Assembly (NCBI RefSeq): GCF_005503625.1 | Contig: NZ_SCMX01000056.1 | Location: 1 to 45,758 of the forward strand | Length of the DNA: 45,758 nucleotides | Direction of reading: 5' to 3' | Source of the DNA: Cupriavidus sp. 2SB | GTDB lineage: Bacteria > Pseudomonadota > Gammaproteobacteria > Burkholderiales > Burkholderiaceae | Part shown: piece by piece, positions 8,243 through 16,820 of the stretch | How positions within the stretch are numbered: the stretch's first letter is position 1 | How the letters are laid out: each line of letters starts with the position of its first letter | Notes under the pieces: generated by a model | What the model was told of the DNA's origin: nothing | The model's database searches: none | The model's input: only the letters and a program-made list of their open reading frames with translations | Program-made: the position numbers and the translations under genes

Positions 8243-10207
8243 TCACGCCGCACGCGCGCCGCCGGCTGGCGGGAAACGCTTGGCATCCATCAGCTTCAGC
8301 GTGGCCGACACACTGCCTTCGCGGCCATCCTCGAACTTCACGCGCGTATCGATAAACTGCTCGGCGCGTCCGGCGAACAGCGCATCCACCAGCACGCCGT
8401 ATTTCTCCGCGATAAAGCCGCGTCGCACCTTGCGCGTCCGCGTCAGTTCGTCGTCATCGGGGTCCAGTTCCTTGTGCAGGATCAGGAAGCGCGCCACCTG
8501 CGAACCCGCCAGCATCGCATCGTTCGCTAGGTCGGCATTCACCTGCTCCACGCACTCGGCGATCATCGCAATCACGTCGGGCTGACTGGCCAGATCGACA
8601 TAGCCGGCATAGGCCAGGTGCCGGCGCTCGGCCCAGTTGCCCACTGCATCGAAATCGATATTGATGAACGCGCACACACGATCGCGATCCGTACCGAAGG
8701 CCACGGCCTCCTTGATGTACGGAAAGAACTTGAGCTTGTTCTCGATGTACTTGGGCGCGAACATCGAGCCATCGGCCAGCTTGCCCACATCCTTGGCGCG
8801 ATCGATGATTTTCAGGTGCCCATCGGCATCGATCACGCCAGCGTCGCCAGTCATGAAATAGCCGTCGTCGTTGATGGCCTCGCGCGTGGCGTCGTCGCGC
8901 TTGTAGTAGGACTTGAGCAGGCCCACGCCACGCACCAGCACCTCGCCGTTATCGGCAATGCGGATCTCCATGCCCGGCGCGGCCGGACCTACGGAATCGA
9001 ACTTCACATTGCCATCGGGCTGTAAGCACACATACGCGCAGGTCTCGGTCTGGCCGTAGAACTGCTTGAGGTTGATGCCGATGGAGCGATAGAAGCGGAA
9101 CAGGTCAGGGCCAATCGCCTCGCCTGCCGTGTAGCCCACGCGGATGCGGCTCATGCCGAGCACGTTGCGCAGCGGGCCATAGACAAGCACTTCGCCCATC
9201 GCATAACGCAACCGATCCATCATCGGCACGGGGCGTTTGTCGAGGATGTCCGCGCCGCAGCGACGCGCCACGTTCATCGCCCAGCCGAACAGGCGGCGCT
9301 TGATCCATCCCGCGTCTTCCATGCGGATCATCACTTGCGTGAGCAACCCTTCATAGATGCGCGGCGGGGCGAAGTAATAGGTCGGGCCGATCTCGCGCAG
9401 ATCGGTCATCACGGTCTCGCGCGATTCAGGACAGTTGACCGTGAAACCGGCCACCATCGCCTGCGCATACGAGAACAGGTTGTCGCCCACCCACGCCATC
9501 GGCAGATAGGACAGCACATCGTCATTCGGACCGAGTCCATCGAACTGGCAGCCGTTGCGCGCCGCGCCGATCAGGCCCGCATGCGAGTGGCACACGCCCT
9601 TGGGCTTGCCCGTGGTGCCTGATGTATAGAGGATGATCGCGGTGTCATCGGGCGCGCCCTGCGCAATCTCTGCATCGTAGAAGCCGGGGTTCGCCTGATC
9701 GTACTCGCGGCCAATCTCCTGCACGCGTTCGTACGAAAGCAGCGACGGATGATCGTAGTCGCGCAGCCCGCGCGGATCTTCGTAGATCACGTAGCGCACC
9801 GCGCGGCCGTGCTGCGCCAGTTGCGGTTCCACTTCGAGCAGCTTGTCCACCTGCTCCTGATCCTCGACGATGGCGAATTCGATTTCGGCGTCTTCGAGCA
9901 CGTACACCATTTCGTTGGCGATGGCGTCCTGGTAGAGCGGCACGGGCACGCCGCCTAGCGCCTGTGCGGCAGTCATCGACCAATACAGGCGCGGACGGTT
10001 GTCACCCACCACGGCCAGGTTCATGCCACGCCGAAAGCCGAGCGCGGCCAGCCCGCACGCCAGCGCACGCACTTCACGCGCAGCCTGCGACCAGCTGTAT
10101 GTCTGCCAGATGCCGAGATCCTTCTCACGATGGGCCGGATGGTCGGGCCGCTGCGAGGCATGCGCCTGCAGCCATCGCGGGAAGGTCGTTGCCGACGATT
10201 CCTGCAT
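8243..10207 (-). CDS. Long-chain acyl-CoA synthetase family (AMP-binding) enzyme
   Basis: The 654-residue protein is an adenylate-forming acid:CoA ligase. The P-loop YTSGTTGKPKG lies at residues 194-204; QFYGQTE (A5), YFMTGDAG (A7) and the hinge IDRAKDVGKLADGSMFAPKYIE (A8) follow in order, then a C-terminal domain. The form DRAKDV rather than GRKD is usual in the FAA1-like/FadD15-like long-chain group. It would activate a fatty or aromatic acid to its CoA ester with ATP. It is the first gene of the seven-gene importer unit, with GGAGA before the ATG at 10207. Its head-to-head partner is the Crp/Fnr-type regulator, about 240 bases away. Confidence 0.88.
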   Translation of the reverse strand: MQESSATTFPRWLQAHASQRPDHPAHREKDLGIWQTYSWSQAAREVRALACGLAALGFRRGMNLAVVGDNRPRLYWSMTAAQALGGVPVPLYQDAIANEMVYVLEDAEIEFAIVEDQEQVDKLLEVEPQLAQHGRAVRYVIYEDPRGLRDYDHPSLLSYERVQEIGREYDQANPGFYDAEIAQGAPDDTAIILYTSGTTGKPKGVCHSHAGLIGAARNGCQFDGLGPNDDVLSYLPMAWVGDNLFSYAQAMVAGFTVNCPESRETVMTDLREIGPTYYFAPPRIYEGLLTQVMIRMEDAGWIKRRLFGWAMNVARRCGADILDKRPVPMMDRLRYAMGEVLVYGPLRNVLGMSRIRVGYTAGEAIGPDLFRFYRSIGINLKQFYGQTETCAYVCLQPDGNVKFDSVGPAAPGMEIRIADNGEVLVRGVGLLKSYYKRDDATREAINDDGYFMTGDAGVIDADGHLKIIDRAKDVGKLADGSMFAPKYIENKLKFFPYIKEAVAFGTDRDRVCAFINIDFDAVGNWAERRHLAYAGYVDLASQPDVIAMIAECVEQVNADLANDAMLAGSQVARFLILHKELDPDDDELTRTRKVRRGFIAEKYGVLVDALFAGRAEQFIDTRVKFEDGREGSVSATLKLMDAKRFPPAGGARAA

Positions 10208-10399
10208 CGCTGTCTCCTCTCCCCTGCGAATGGCGTAGGTGCCATGCCGGGTATCAAGCCGCCTGACCGGTCGCTATACTGGGCGTTTTGCGTCGTTGCC
10301 GCACCGCCTGCTGCGTGTCTCGCCTGCCTGGTCGGGTGAGGATCTGGTGGCAGGGCCGGTTCCGTGTGATCGTAAGATAGCCGATGCCATCTGACCGGG

Positions 10400-10417
10400 T
10401 TGTCGCGCCGGCGACAA
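10400..10417. promoter_or_regulatory. Inverted repeat upstream of the Crp/Fnr-type gene (candidate operator)
   Basis: TTGTCGC and GCGACAA form perfect 7-bp arms around the 4-bp centre GCCG. The site lies 28 bases before the ATG at 10445, in the 237-base space between the divergent acyl-CoA synthetase and Crp/Fnr-type genes. Dyads of 14-18 bp with TG(T/A)-rich arms are typical of Crp/Fnr-family regulators, so autoregulation is a reasonable inference. A TATACT at 10275-10280 could be a forward -10. Nothing else stands out in this spacer. Confidence 0.4.
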
Positions 10418-10444
10418 TTCCGGGTTAATCCCTACGGGAGCCCG

Positions 10445-11125
10445 ATGCCTGCCGCTTCAAGCCACGACTTCATCGACCGCTGCGCCTGGGCGGTCGACCT
10501 CAGCCCCGAGCAACGCGAGCGTGTCAAACGCGTGACTACGGTGCGCGAGTACGCACAAGGCGACTACGTCTGTCACAAGGGTGAAATGGCCGAGCACTGG
10601 CTCGGCGTGGTCGAAGGCATCGTCAAGATCACCACGGTGTCCCCCTCGGGCAAGTCGGTCACCTTCACGGGCGTCCCCACCGGCGGCTGGTTTGGGGAAG
10701 GCGCCGTCCTGAAATCCGAAATCCGCAAATACGACGTGATGGCCTTGCGCCGCTCACGCATCGCCTTTGTGCCGCGCGACACTTTTCAGTGGTTGCTGGA
10801 TACCAGCCTGCCCTTCACGCGCTTCCTGCTGATGCAGTTCAACGAGCGGCTCGGACAATTCATCGCGGCCGTGGAATACGAACGCCTGCTTGATATCGAT
10901 TCGCGCGTGGCACGCGCGGTGTCATCGCTGTTCAACGAACACCTGTATCCGAGCCTGGGCAATACGATCGAGATTTCGCAGGAAGAGATTGGACTGCTCG
11001 CGGGGATTTCGCGGCAACGCGCGAATCAGGCACTGAAGGTGCTGGAGCAGCAGGGGCTGGTGCGGGTGGACTACGGGGTGATCGTGGTGCTGGATCTGGA
11101 GGGGTTGCGGCAGTATGGGGAGTGA
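10445..11125 (+). CDS. Crp/Fnr-family transcriptional regulator
   Basis: The 226-residue protein has an N-terminal cyclic-nucleotide-binding-like beta-barrel (about residues 15-130, with GDYVCHKGEMAEHWLGVVEG and GGWFGEGAVL) and a C-terminal winged helix (about 150-222, SQEEIGLLAGISRQRANQALKVLEQQGLV). The N-terminal Cys cluster of oxygen-sensing FNR is not present, and the full cAMP-contact signature is not obvious, so the effector is unknown. The ATG at 10445 is preceded by CGGGAG; the upstream in-frame TTG at 10400 falls inside an inverted repeat and is less likely. Being divergent from the acyl-CoA synthetase/ABC importer unit, it probably controls that unit or itself. Transcription ends at repeat copy B. 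Confidence 0.85.
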   Translation: MPAASSHDFIDRCAWAVDLSPEQRERVKRVTTVREYAQGDYVCHKGEMAEHWLGVVEGIVKITTVSPSGKSVTFTGVPTGGWFGEGAVLKSEIRKYDVMALRRSRIAFVPRDTFQWLLDTSLPFTRFLLMQFNERLGQFIAAVEYERLLDIDSRVARAVSSLFNEHLYPSLGNTIEISQEEIGLLAGISRQRANQALKVLEQQGLVRVDYGVIVVLDLEGLRQYGE

Positions 11126-11156
11126 TTATTTTCCCCTGCTGGTTTCCGGTCCTTAG

Positions 11157-11280
11157 CTCCCCTCTCCCGCCTTGCGGGAGAGGGGTTGGGGGAGAGGGCT
11201 AGAGGCTCTGCTTGCCGACTTGTCGCAATTTGAACTGCTGGCCCTCTCCCCCGCCCCTCTCCCGCTCGCGGGAGAGGGGA
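11157..11280. repeat. Composite palindromic repeat, copy B
   Basis: Same structure as copy A: outer palindromes at about 11157-11186 and 11254-11280, inner arms GGGGGAGAGGGC and GCCCTCTCCCCC, and the shared core CGCAATTTGAACTGCTGGCC. It sits exactly between the ends of two convergent genes (Crp/Fnr-type and hydroxyacyl-CoA dehydrogenase), where it could act as a bidirectional terminator. No T-run follows, so a classical intrinsic terminator is not evident. Confidence 0.85.
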
Positions 11281-11305
11281 GAAAACCGAGTGGGATAGTC
11301 AGGTC

Positions 11306-12160
11306 TTACTTGCTATAAACGTACACCCCCCGCCCAGTCTTCCTACCCAAATACCCAGCCGCCACCATCTCGCGCATCAACATCGCCGGACGATACTTCG
11401 GATCGGCAAACTCGGTGTAGAGCACCTCCATCACCGCCAGCATCGTATCCAGACCAATCATGTCGGCAAGCGCCAGCGGACCGATCGGATGGTTGCAGCC
11501 GAGCTTCATGCCTTCGTCGATTTCCTCGGGCGATGCCAGGCCTTCACCCAGCACGCAGAACGCCTCGTTGATCATCGGGCAGAGGATGCGGTTGACCACG
11601 AAGCCAGGGCTGTTCTTCACCGTGATCGGGTACTTGCCGAGTTGCTTCGACAGGGCTTCCACGTCGGCGTGCGCGGCGTCGCTGGTTTGCAGGCCGCGGA
11701 TCAGTTCCACCAGCGCCATCATCGGCACCGGGTTGAAGAAGTGCATGCCGATGAAACGATCCGCGCGTTGCGTCACCGCAGCGAGCTTCGTGATCGAGAT
11801 CGACGAGGTGTTCGACGCGATGATTACGTCCGGGCCCACGATGCTGTCGATCTGCTTGAGGATCTTGACCTTGAGATCGTAGTTCTCGGTAGCGGCCTCG
11901 ATCACGATATCGGCGCGCTTCAGATCTTCATACGCCGTGCTGCCCTGGATGCGCGACAGCGCCGCAGCCTTGTCGGCCTCGGTGGCCTTTTCCTTCTTGA
12001 TCAAACGATCCAGGCTGCCCGCCACGGTCGCGATGCCCTTCTGCACCGCTGCGTCGCTGATATCCACCATCACCACGTCGAGGCCGGACACCGCGCATGC
12101 CTGCGCAATACCGTTGCCCATCGTGCCCGCCCCTACGATACCCACTGTCCTGATTGCCAT
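11306..12160 (-). CDS. hbd: 3-hydroxybutyryl-CoA (3-hydroxyacyl-CoA) dehydrogenase
   Basis: The 284-residue protein is a single-domain NAD-dependent 3-hydroxyacyl-CoA dehydrogenase. It starts MAIRTVGIVGAGTMGNGIAQ, with the Rossmann GxGxxG motif at residues 9-14, continues with the catalytic region FIGMHFFNPVPMMALVELI (catalytic His in GMHF), and ends with the helical domain GFVVNRIL...GLGCNHPIGPLALAD type. It oxidises (S)-3-hydroxybutyryl-CoA to acetoacetyl-CoA in beta-oxidation or PHB-related metabolism; the length matches Hbd/PaaH. AAGGAAG precedes the ATG at 12160; an upstream ATG at 12190 in the same frame lacks family support. It follows the HIT gene and icmF on the same strand and may be cotranscribed with them. 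Confidence 0.9.
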   Translation of the reverse strand: MAIRTVGIVGAGTMGNGIAQACAVSGLDVVMVDISDAAVQKGIATVAGSLDRLIKKEKATEADKAAALSRIQGSTAYEDLKRADIVIEAATENYDLKVKILKQIDSIVGPDVIIASNTSSISITKLAAVTQRADRFIGMHFFNPVPMMALVELIRGLQTSDAAHADVEALSKQLGKYPITVKNSPGFVVNRILCPMINEAFCVLGEGLASPEEIDEGMKLGCNHPIGPLALADMIGLDTMLAVMEVLYTEFADPKYRPAMLMREMVAAGYLGRKTGRGVYVYSK

Positions 12161-12211
12161 GTCTCGCTTCCTTTGTTTGTCAGATATCAATCGATTCCAT
12201 TCGATGCCGAT

Positions 12212-12649
12212 TCAGGCGCCCTGCTTCGCCAGCGTGGCCGCCACGCGTTCGGCATGCGCCTTGAGCACTTCCATCTTCTGCTGGTCGCGCGCGTGACCGC
12301 GCAGCGACTGGTCCGCGTAGCGCGGCACGATGTGGAAATGCACATGCGGCACGGTCTGCCCTGCAGCCGCGCCGTTGAACTGGCTGATCACCACGCCATC
12401 GGGCGCAAACGTTTCGCGCACCGCGCGGGCCACGATCTGCGTGGCGCGGATGGCGGCCGCTGCACCGGCTTCGGACAAACCGAAGATGTCCACCGCCGGC
12501 TCCTTCGGCACCACCAGCGTGTGGCCGTCGGATTGCGGCATGATGTCCATGAACGCGATGGTATCGGCGTCCTCATAGACCTTGAAGCAGGGAAGTTCGC
12601 CGCGCAGGATGCGGGCAAAGATGTTGTTGCTGTCGTACTCGGCTTGCAT
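12212..12649 (-). CDS. HIT-family nucleotide-binding protein
   Basis: The 145-residue protein has the full histidine-triad layout: NIFARILRGELPCFKVYED near the N-terminus, HTLVVPKE near residue 44, and the triad HVHFHIVPR near residue 102. Proteins of this HinT-like group hydrolyse nucleoside phosphoramidates or AMP-conjugates; the cellular substrate is often unknown. The gene sits between icmF (about 100 bases upstream) and the 3-hydroxyacyl-CoA dehydrogenase gene (51 bases downstream). No strong ribosome site is visible before the ATG at 12649. Confidence 0.9.
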   Translation of the reverse strand: MQAEYDSNNIFARILRGELPCFKVYEDADTIAFMDIMPQSDGHTLVVPKEPAVDIFGLSEAGAAAAIRATQIVARAVRETFAPDGVVISQFNGAAAGQTVPHVHFHIVPRYADQSLRGHARDQQKMEVLKAHAERVAATLAKQGA

Positions 12650-12749
12650 GGTGATTGTCTAATGGATGCACGCTTGCGGAAACGCTGAGTGTATCCCCAG
12701 CGCCCCGCCGCGTGAACCACCTGCACAGCCTTCCGATGCTCTGGCAAGC

Positions 12750-15700
12750 CTACATATTGCGTCGATACTGACCGCCAACCTCGAACAGCGCATGCGTGAT
12801 CTGCCCCAGCGAGCACACGCGCACAGCGTCCATCAGCACGGCGAATACATTGCCGTTGTCGATCACCGTCTGGCGCAGGCGGTCGAGCATCGCCGATGCA
12901 TCTGCCGAATGGCCGCCCTGAAATTCCGCCAGGCGGGTCAACTGACTCTGTTTCTCTTCATCGCTTGATCGCGCAAGCTCCAGCGTCTGCGGCGTGGGAT
13001 CTCCATTCGGATTGCGGAACGTGTTCACGCCGATGATCGGCAGCGTACCGTCGTGCTTGAGTTGCTCGTAGTACAGCGATTCCTCCTGGATCTTGCCGCG
13101 CTGGTAGCCCGTCTCCATCGCCCCGAGCACGCCGCCGCGTTCGGCGATACGTTCGAACTCCTGCAGCACGGCTTCTTCCACCAAGTCCGTCAATTCCTCG
13201 ATCAGGAAGCTGCCCTGGTTCGGGTTCTCGCACTTGGCCACGCCCCATTCACGATTGATGATCAACTGGATGGCCAGCGCGCGGCGCACGGACTCCGCCG
13301 TGGGCGTGGTGATGGCCTCGTCATACGCATTGGTGTGCAGCGAGTTGCAGTTGTCGTAGATCGCGATCAGCGCCTGCAGCGTGGTGCGGATATCGTTGAA
13401 GTCGATCTCCTGCGCGTGCAGCGAACGGCCCGATGTCTGGATGTGGTACTTGAGCTTCTGGCTACGCTCGTTGGCACCGTACTTGTCGCGCATCGTCACG
13501 GCCCAGATGCGGCGTGCCACGCGGCCCAGCACGCTGTACTCGGGGTCCATGCCGTTCGAGAAGAAGAACGACAGGTTCGGCGCGAAGTCATCGATATGCA
13601 TGCCGCGCGCGAGGTAGGCCTCCACATACGTGAAGCCATTCGCCAGCGTGAATGCGAGTTGCGATACCGGGTTCGCACCGGCCTCGGCGATGTGATATCC
13701 CGAGATCGACACCGAGTAGAAATTGCGCACCTGATGGTGGACAAAGTACTCCTGGATATCGCCCATCACCTTCAGCGAAAACTCCGTCGAGAAGATGCAG
13801 GTGTTCTGGCCCTGATCTTCCTTGAGGATGTCCGCCTGCACCGTACCGCGCACGTTTTGCAGCACCCACGCGCGAATTTTCGCTTCCTCGTCGGCAGTGG
13901 GCTCGCGCTTGTTATCGGCGCGGAACTTGTCGAGTTGCTGATCGATGGCAGTGTTCATGAACATCGCGAGGATCGTCGGCGCGGGGCCGTTGATCGTCAT
14001 CGATACCGACGTGCTGGGGCTCGTCAGGTCGAAGCCGTCATAGAGCACCTTCATGTCGTCGAGCGTGGCAATCGACACGCCCGAATTGCCCACCTTGCCG
14101 TAGATGTCCGGGCGCTCGTGCGGGTCTTCGCCGTAGAGCGTGACCGAATCGAATGCGGTGGAGAGCCGCTTGGCGTCCATGCCTTCCGATACGAGCTTGA
14201 AGCGGCGATTGGTGCGGAACGCATCGCCCTCGCCCGCGAACATGCGCGTGGGGTCTTCGCCCTCGCGCTTGAATGCGAACACGCCAGCGGTGTACGGGAA
14301 ACTGCCGGGCACGTTCTCGCGCATCAGCCACTTCAGCACTTCACCATCGTCCTCGAAGCGCGGCAGCACCACCTTGCGGATCTTCGTTCCAGAGAGCGTC
14401 GTGGTGATCAAACCCGTGCGGATTTCCTTGTCGCGGATTTTGACCACGTACTCGTCGCCGCTGTACGCATCCTGCATCTGCGGCCACATCGCCAGCAGCT
14501 TGCGCTCTACGGCACCGAGCGCGGCATCGCGTTCCGTGGCGAGCGATTCGAGCGCCTGACCATCGGCATCATTGTTCGACGCCTTGAGCATGCTGTGCGC
14601 CGCACGCAGTTGCTGACGTTCGCGCGCCGTACGGCTCTGGGCCGCCACGCGACGATGATAGCCACGCACGGTATCGGCCAGCTCGGCCAGATAGCGGCCA
14701 CGCGCGGGCGGCACGATCACGTTCTGGCCGGTGGAGATGCGGCCCGGCAACTTCGGCAACACGCCAGTCTTGAAAACGAGCCCGCGCGCGGCCAGTGCCT
14801 CGGCCAGTCCCTGATAGAGCATGGTCACGCCATCATCGTTGAAGCGCGATGCCTGCGTGCCGTAGACCGGCATGTCCTCGGCCTTGCTATGCCATTGCTC
14901 GCGATTGCGCAGCACCTGCTTGGCCACGTCGCGCCATGCATCTTGTGCGCCCTTGCGATCGAACTTGTTGATGGCGACGAAATCGGCGAAGTCGAGCATG
15001 TCGATCTTCTCCAGCTGGCTCGCCGCGCCAAACTCCGGCGTCATCACGTACAGCGACAGGTCCACGTGCGGCACGATGGCGGCATCGCCCTGCCCGATGC
15101 CCGACGTTTCCACGATCACCAGATCGAACGATGCGGCCTTGCATGCGGCGATCACATCAGGCAATGCCTGCGAGATTTCAGAACCCGCCTCGCGCGTGGC
15201 GAGCGAGCGCATGAAGATCTGCGAATGGTTGATCGCGTTCATGCGGATGCGATCGCCGAGCAGCGCGCCACCCGACTTGCGGCGCGACGGATCGATGGAG
15301 ATCACGGCAATCGACAACGCATCCTGCTGATCGAGCCGGAAGCGACGGATCAGTTCATCGGTCAGCGACGATTTGCCGGCGCCACCCGTGCCCGTGATAC
15401 CGAGCACCGGCGTGGTGGCGGTCTTGGCGCGGTCGTGCAGTGCACTTACCAGCGCCGGCGCAGCCTGTCCGTTCTCCAGCGCGGTAATCAGTTGTGCGAG
15501 TGCGCGACGATCACCTGCGGCCACGGCATCGAGCGTGGACGGCGCGTAACGCGTGAGGTCGATATCGCAACGCTGCACCATATCGGCAATCATGCCCATC
15601 AGGCCCATCCGCTGGCCGTCCTCGGGGCTGTAGATGCGCGCCACGCCGTACGCCTGCAACTCGCGGATTTCTTCGGGCACGATCACGCCGCCGCCGCCGC

Positions 15701-16037
15701 CGAACACCTGGATGTGCTCGCCGCCGTGCTCGCGCAGCAGATCGATCATGTACTTGAAGTATTCGACGTGGCCGCCCTGGTAGCTGGAGATGGCAATCCC
15801 CTGCACGTCTTCCTGCAGCGCGGCAGTCACCACCTCATGCACAGACCGGTTGTGGCCCAGGTGAATCACCTCGCAGCCATGGGACTGGAGGATGCGCCGC
15901 ATGATGTTGATCGACGCATCGTGGCCGTCGAACAGCGACGCGGCGGTGACAAAACGCACCTTGTTGGCCGGGCCGCTGCCTGCGGTCGCCTTGGAATGGG
16001 CGGCCGCTGTCCTGCTCACATCGGAAAGATCAGTCAT
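12750..16037 (-). CDS. icmF: Fused isobutyryl-CoA mutase IcmF (B12-dependent, with G-protein chaperone)
   Basis: About 1095 residues carry three parts in the IcmF order. First, a B12-binding domain (roughly residues 25-155) with FDGHDASINIM, whose His is the expected cobalt ligand, and a Gly-rich loop FGGGGGVIVPEE. Second, a MeaB-like GTPase (roughly 200-430) with Walker A GTGGAGKSS and the base-recognition NKFDRKG. Third, the acyl-CoA mutase barrel (roughly 540 to the end) with GSFPYTAGVFAFKREGEDP and the terminal QLTRLAEF region. Such proteins interconvert isobutyryl-CoA and n-butyryl-CoA, and the C. metallidurans enzyme also acts on isovaleryl/pivalyl-CoA (literature, from memory). Phe in GVFAF, where methylmalonyl-CoA mutase has Tyr, supports ICM specificity. 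The ATG at 16037 follows GGTGGAG; a GTG at 16046 is an alternative. A MerR-type promoter lies about 100 bases upstream. Confidence 0.95.
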   Translation of the reverse strand: MTDLSDVSRTAAAHSKATAGSGPANKVRFVTAASLFDGHDASINIMRRILQSHGCEVIHLGHNRSVHEVVTAALQEDVQGIAISSYQGGHVEYFKYMIDLLREHGGEHIQVFGGGGGVIVPEEIRELQAYGVARIYSPEDGQRMGLMGMIADMVQRCDIDLTRYAPSTLDAVAAGDRRALAQLITALENGQAAPALVSALHDRAKTATTPVLGITGTGGAGKSSLTDELIRRFRLDQQDALSIAVISIDPSRRKSGGALLGDRIRMNAINHSQIFMRSLATREAGSEISQALPDVIAACKAASFDLVIVETSGIGQGDAAIVPHVDLSLYVMTPEFGAASQLEKIDMLDFADFVAINKFDRKGAQDAWRDVAKQVLRNREQWHSKAEDMPVYGTQASRFNDDGVTMLYQGLAEALAARGLVFKTGVLPKLPGRISTGQNVIVPPARGRYLAELADTVRGYHRRVAAQSRTARERQQLRAAHSMLKASNNDADGQALESLATERDAALGAVERKLLAMWPQMQDAYSGDEYVVKIRDKEIRTGLITTTLSGTKIRKVVLPRFEDDGEVLKWLMRENVPGSFPYTAGVFAFKREGEDPTRMFAGEGDAFRTNRRFKLVSEGMDAKRLSTAFDSVTLYGEDPHERPDIYGKVGNSGVSIATLDDMKVLYDGFDLTSPSTSVSMTINGPAPTILAMFMNTAIDQQLDKFRADNKREPTADEEAKIRAWVLQNVRGTVQADILKEDQGQNTCIFSTEFSLKVMGDIQEYFVHHQVRNFYSVSISGYHIAEAGANPVSQLAFTLANGFTYVEAYLARGMHIDDFAPNLSFFFSNGMDPEYSVLGRVARRIWAVTMRDKYGANERSQKLKYHIQTSGRSLHAQEIDFNDIRTTLQALIAIYDNCNSLHTNAYDEAITTPTAESVRRALAIQLIINREWGVAKCENPNQGSFLIEELTDLVEEAVLQEFERIAERGGVLGAMETGYQRGKIQEESLYYEQLKHDGTLPIIGVNTFRNPNGDPTPQTLELARSSDEEKQSQLTRLAEFQGGHSADASAMLDRLRQTVIDNGNVFAVLMDAVRVCSLGQITHALFEVGGQYRRNM

Positions 16038-16140
16038 TGTCTCCACCGCTCGTTATGTGGCTGGCTGCCCGCTTGCGGCTGACGTGTGCGTAGCACGACA
16101 CGTCTGCGGTTCTGACGACCGCACTCACTGGGGCCGGACG

Positions 16141-16171
16141 ATTATATGACGTTTACGTTAACGTAAGTCGA
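16141..16171 (-). promoter_or_regulatory. icmF promoter with MerR-type operator (LiuR-like)
   Basis: Reading the minus strand, TCGACT (16171-16166, four of six matches to TTGACA) is followed after a 19-base spacer by a perfect TATAAT (16146-16141). The spacer region holds the perfect 14-bp palindrome TTACGTTAACGTAA (16166-16153). An over-long 19-base spacer filled by a dyad is the hallmark of MerR-family promoters, and the palindrome resembles, from memory, the site assigned to LiuR, the MerR-type regulator of branched-chain amino acid and fatty acid breakdown. Transcription would start near 16134, giving icmF a leader of about 97 bases. The regulator gene is not in this window. Confidence 0.6.
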
Positions 16172-16376
16172 GGGGCGCGGGTAAGCACCGATCGATGCTA
16201 CGGATGACGTCAAACGCTTCCACATCATCGTGGCACGGCGACGGGATTCAGGAAAGACCGACGAGAAACGAGGAGGAAAGGAGAAGGGCCCGGAGACCGC
16301 GCCCGCGCCGCGGGAGGTCGGCGAAGGTGATGCGTGCGGCTCCGGATCCCAGGAGAACGGTAGAAGTAGAAGCGTT
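16172..16376. other. Intergenic DNA between icmF promoter and DUF2917 gene
   Basis: I see no gene here. It contains a short perfect palindrome TGACGTCA at 16205-16212 and a long purine-rich run on the plus strand (about 16250-16300). No hairpin with a T-run was found for the end of the DUF2917 gene. Confidence 0.5.
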
Positions 16377-16715
16377 TCAGGCGCTGGCTTGCGGGCAATC
16401 GCCAAACGCATCGGTCTTGCGCGCGTTCCAGCGGCGCGCCAGTTGGCGAGCAATGAACACGGCGCGGCGCATCGACCATGGCGCCGGCACTTCGGTCAGC
16501 AGGAATCGCGCGACATCGGTTTCCGCGGACAGCCACACACGGTCACCTTCGGTCAGCGCGCGGGTATCGCCCGGCTTCAGCCAGATATCGGCCAGTTGAC
16601 CTTCCACGGTCAGCCAGAGTCGACCTTCGAGCGCGGTCACGCTTTGGCCGTGGCGGGCGCGCCAGCTCACTGGCTGGCCGGGATCGTCGAGTTCGAATGT
16701 CCTGAGTTCACGCAT
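16377..16715 (-). CDS. DUF2917 domain protein
   Basis: The 112-residue protein matches the DUF2917 pattern by eye: TFELDDPGQPVSWRARHGQ at the start, then VTALEGRLWLTVEG, DIWLKPGDTRALTEGDRVWLSAE and a C-terminal basic helix. The pattern is a small cupin-like or beta-rich fold with one GRLWLT strand motif; the function is unknown. It has no signal peptide. AAGGAG lies five bases before the ATG at 16715. It is divergent from a MocR-type regulator gene, and the shared 185-base space contains repeated ACAGT/ACTGT elements, so the regulator may control it. Confidence 0.75.
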   Translation of the reverse strand: MRELRTFELDDPGQPVSWRARHGQSVTALEGRLWLTVEGQLADIWLKPGDTRALTEGDRVWLSAETDVARFLLTEVPAPWSMRRAVFIARQLARRWNARKTDAFGDCPQASA

Positions 16716-16820
16716 GGGCGTCTCCTTAAGGTGCCCGGCGCTGCGTGGCCTGTCATGGAAAGCCGAGGGGGCGCTGCGCCATGGCTGTATTTATCCACGG
16801 CGCGCACTACAATCCCATGC

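Noticed and set aside
13053..16082. 1009-codon open frame on the plus strand opposite icmF
   Set aside because: Antisense shadow of icmF caused by GC-rich third-codon bias; no start signal, no recognisable domain, and the opposite strand is an unmistakable fused mutase.
16038..16140. Cobalamin riboswitch in the icmF leader
   Set aside because: The leader is only about 97 bases from the predicted start and no B12-box-like segment was seen.
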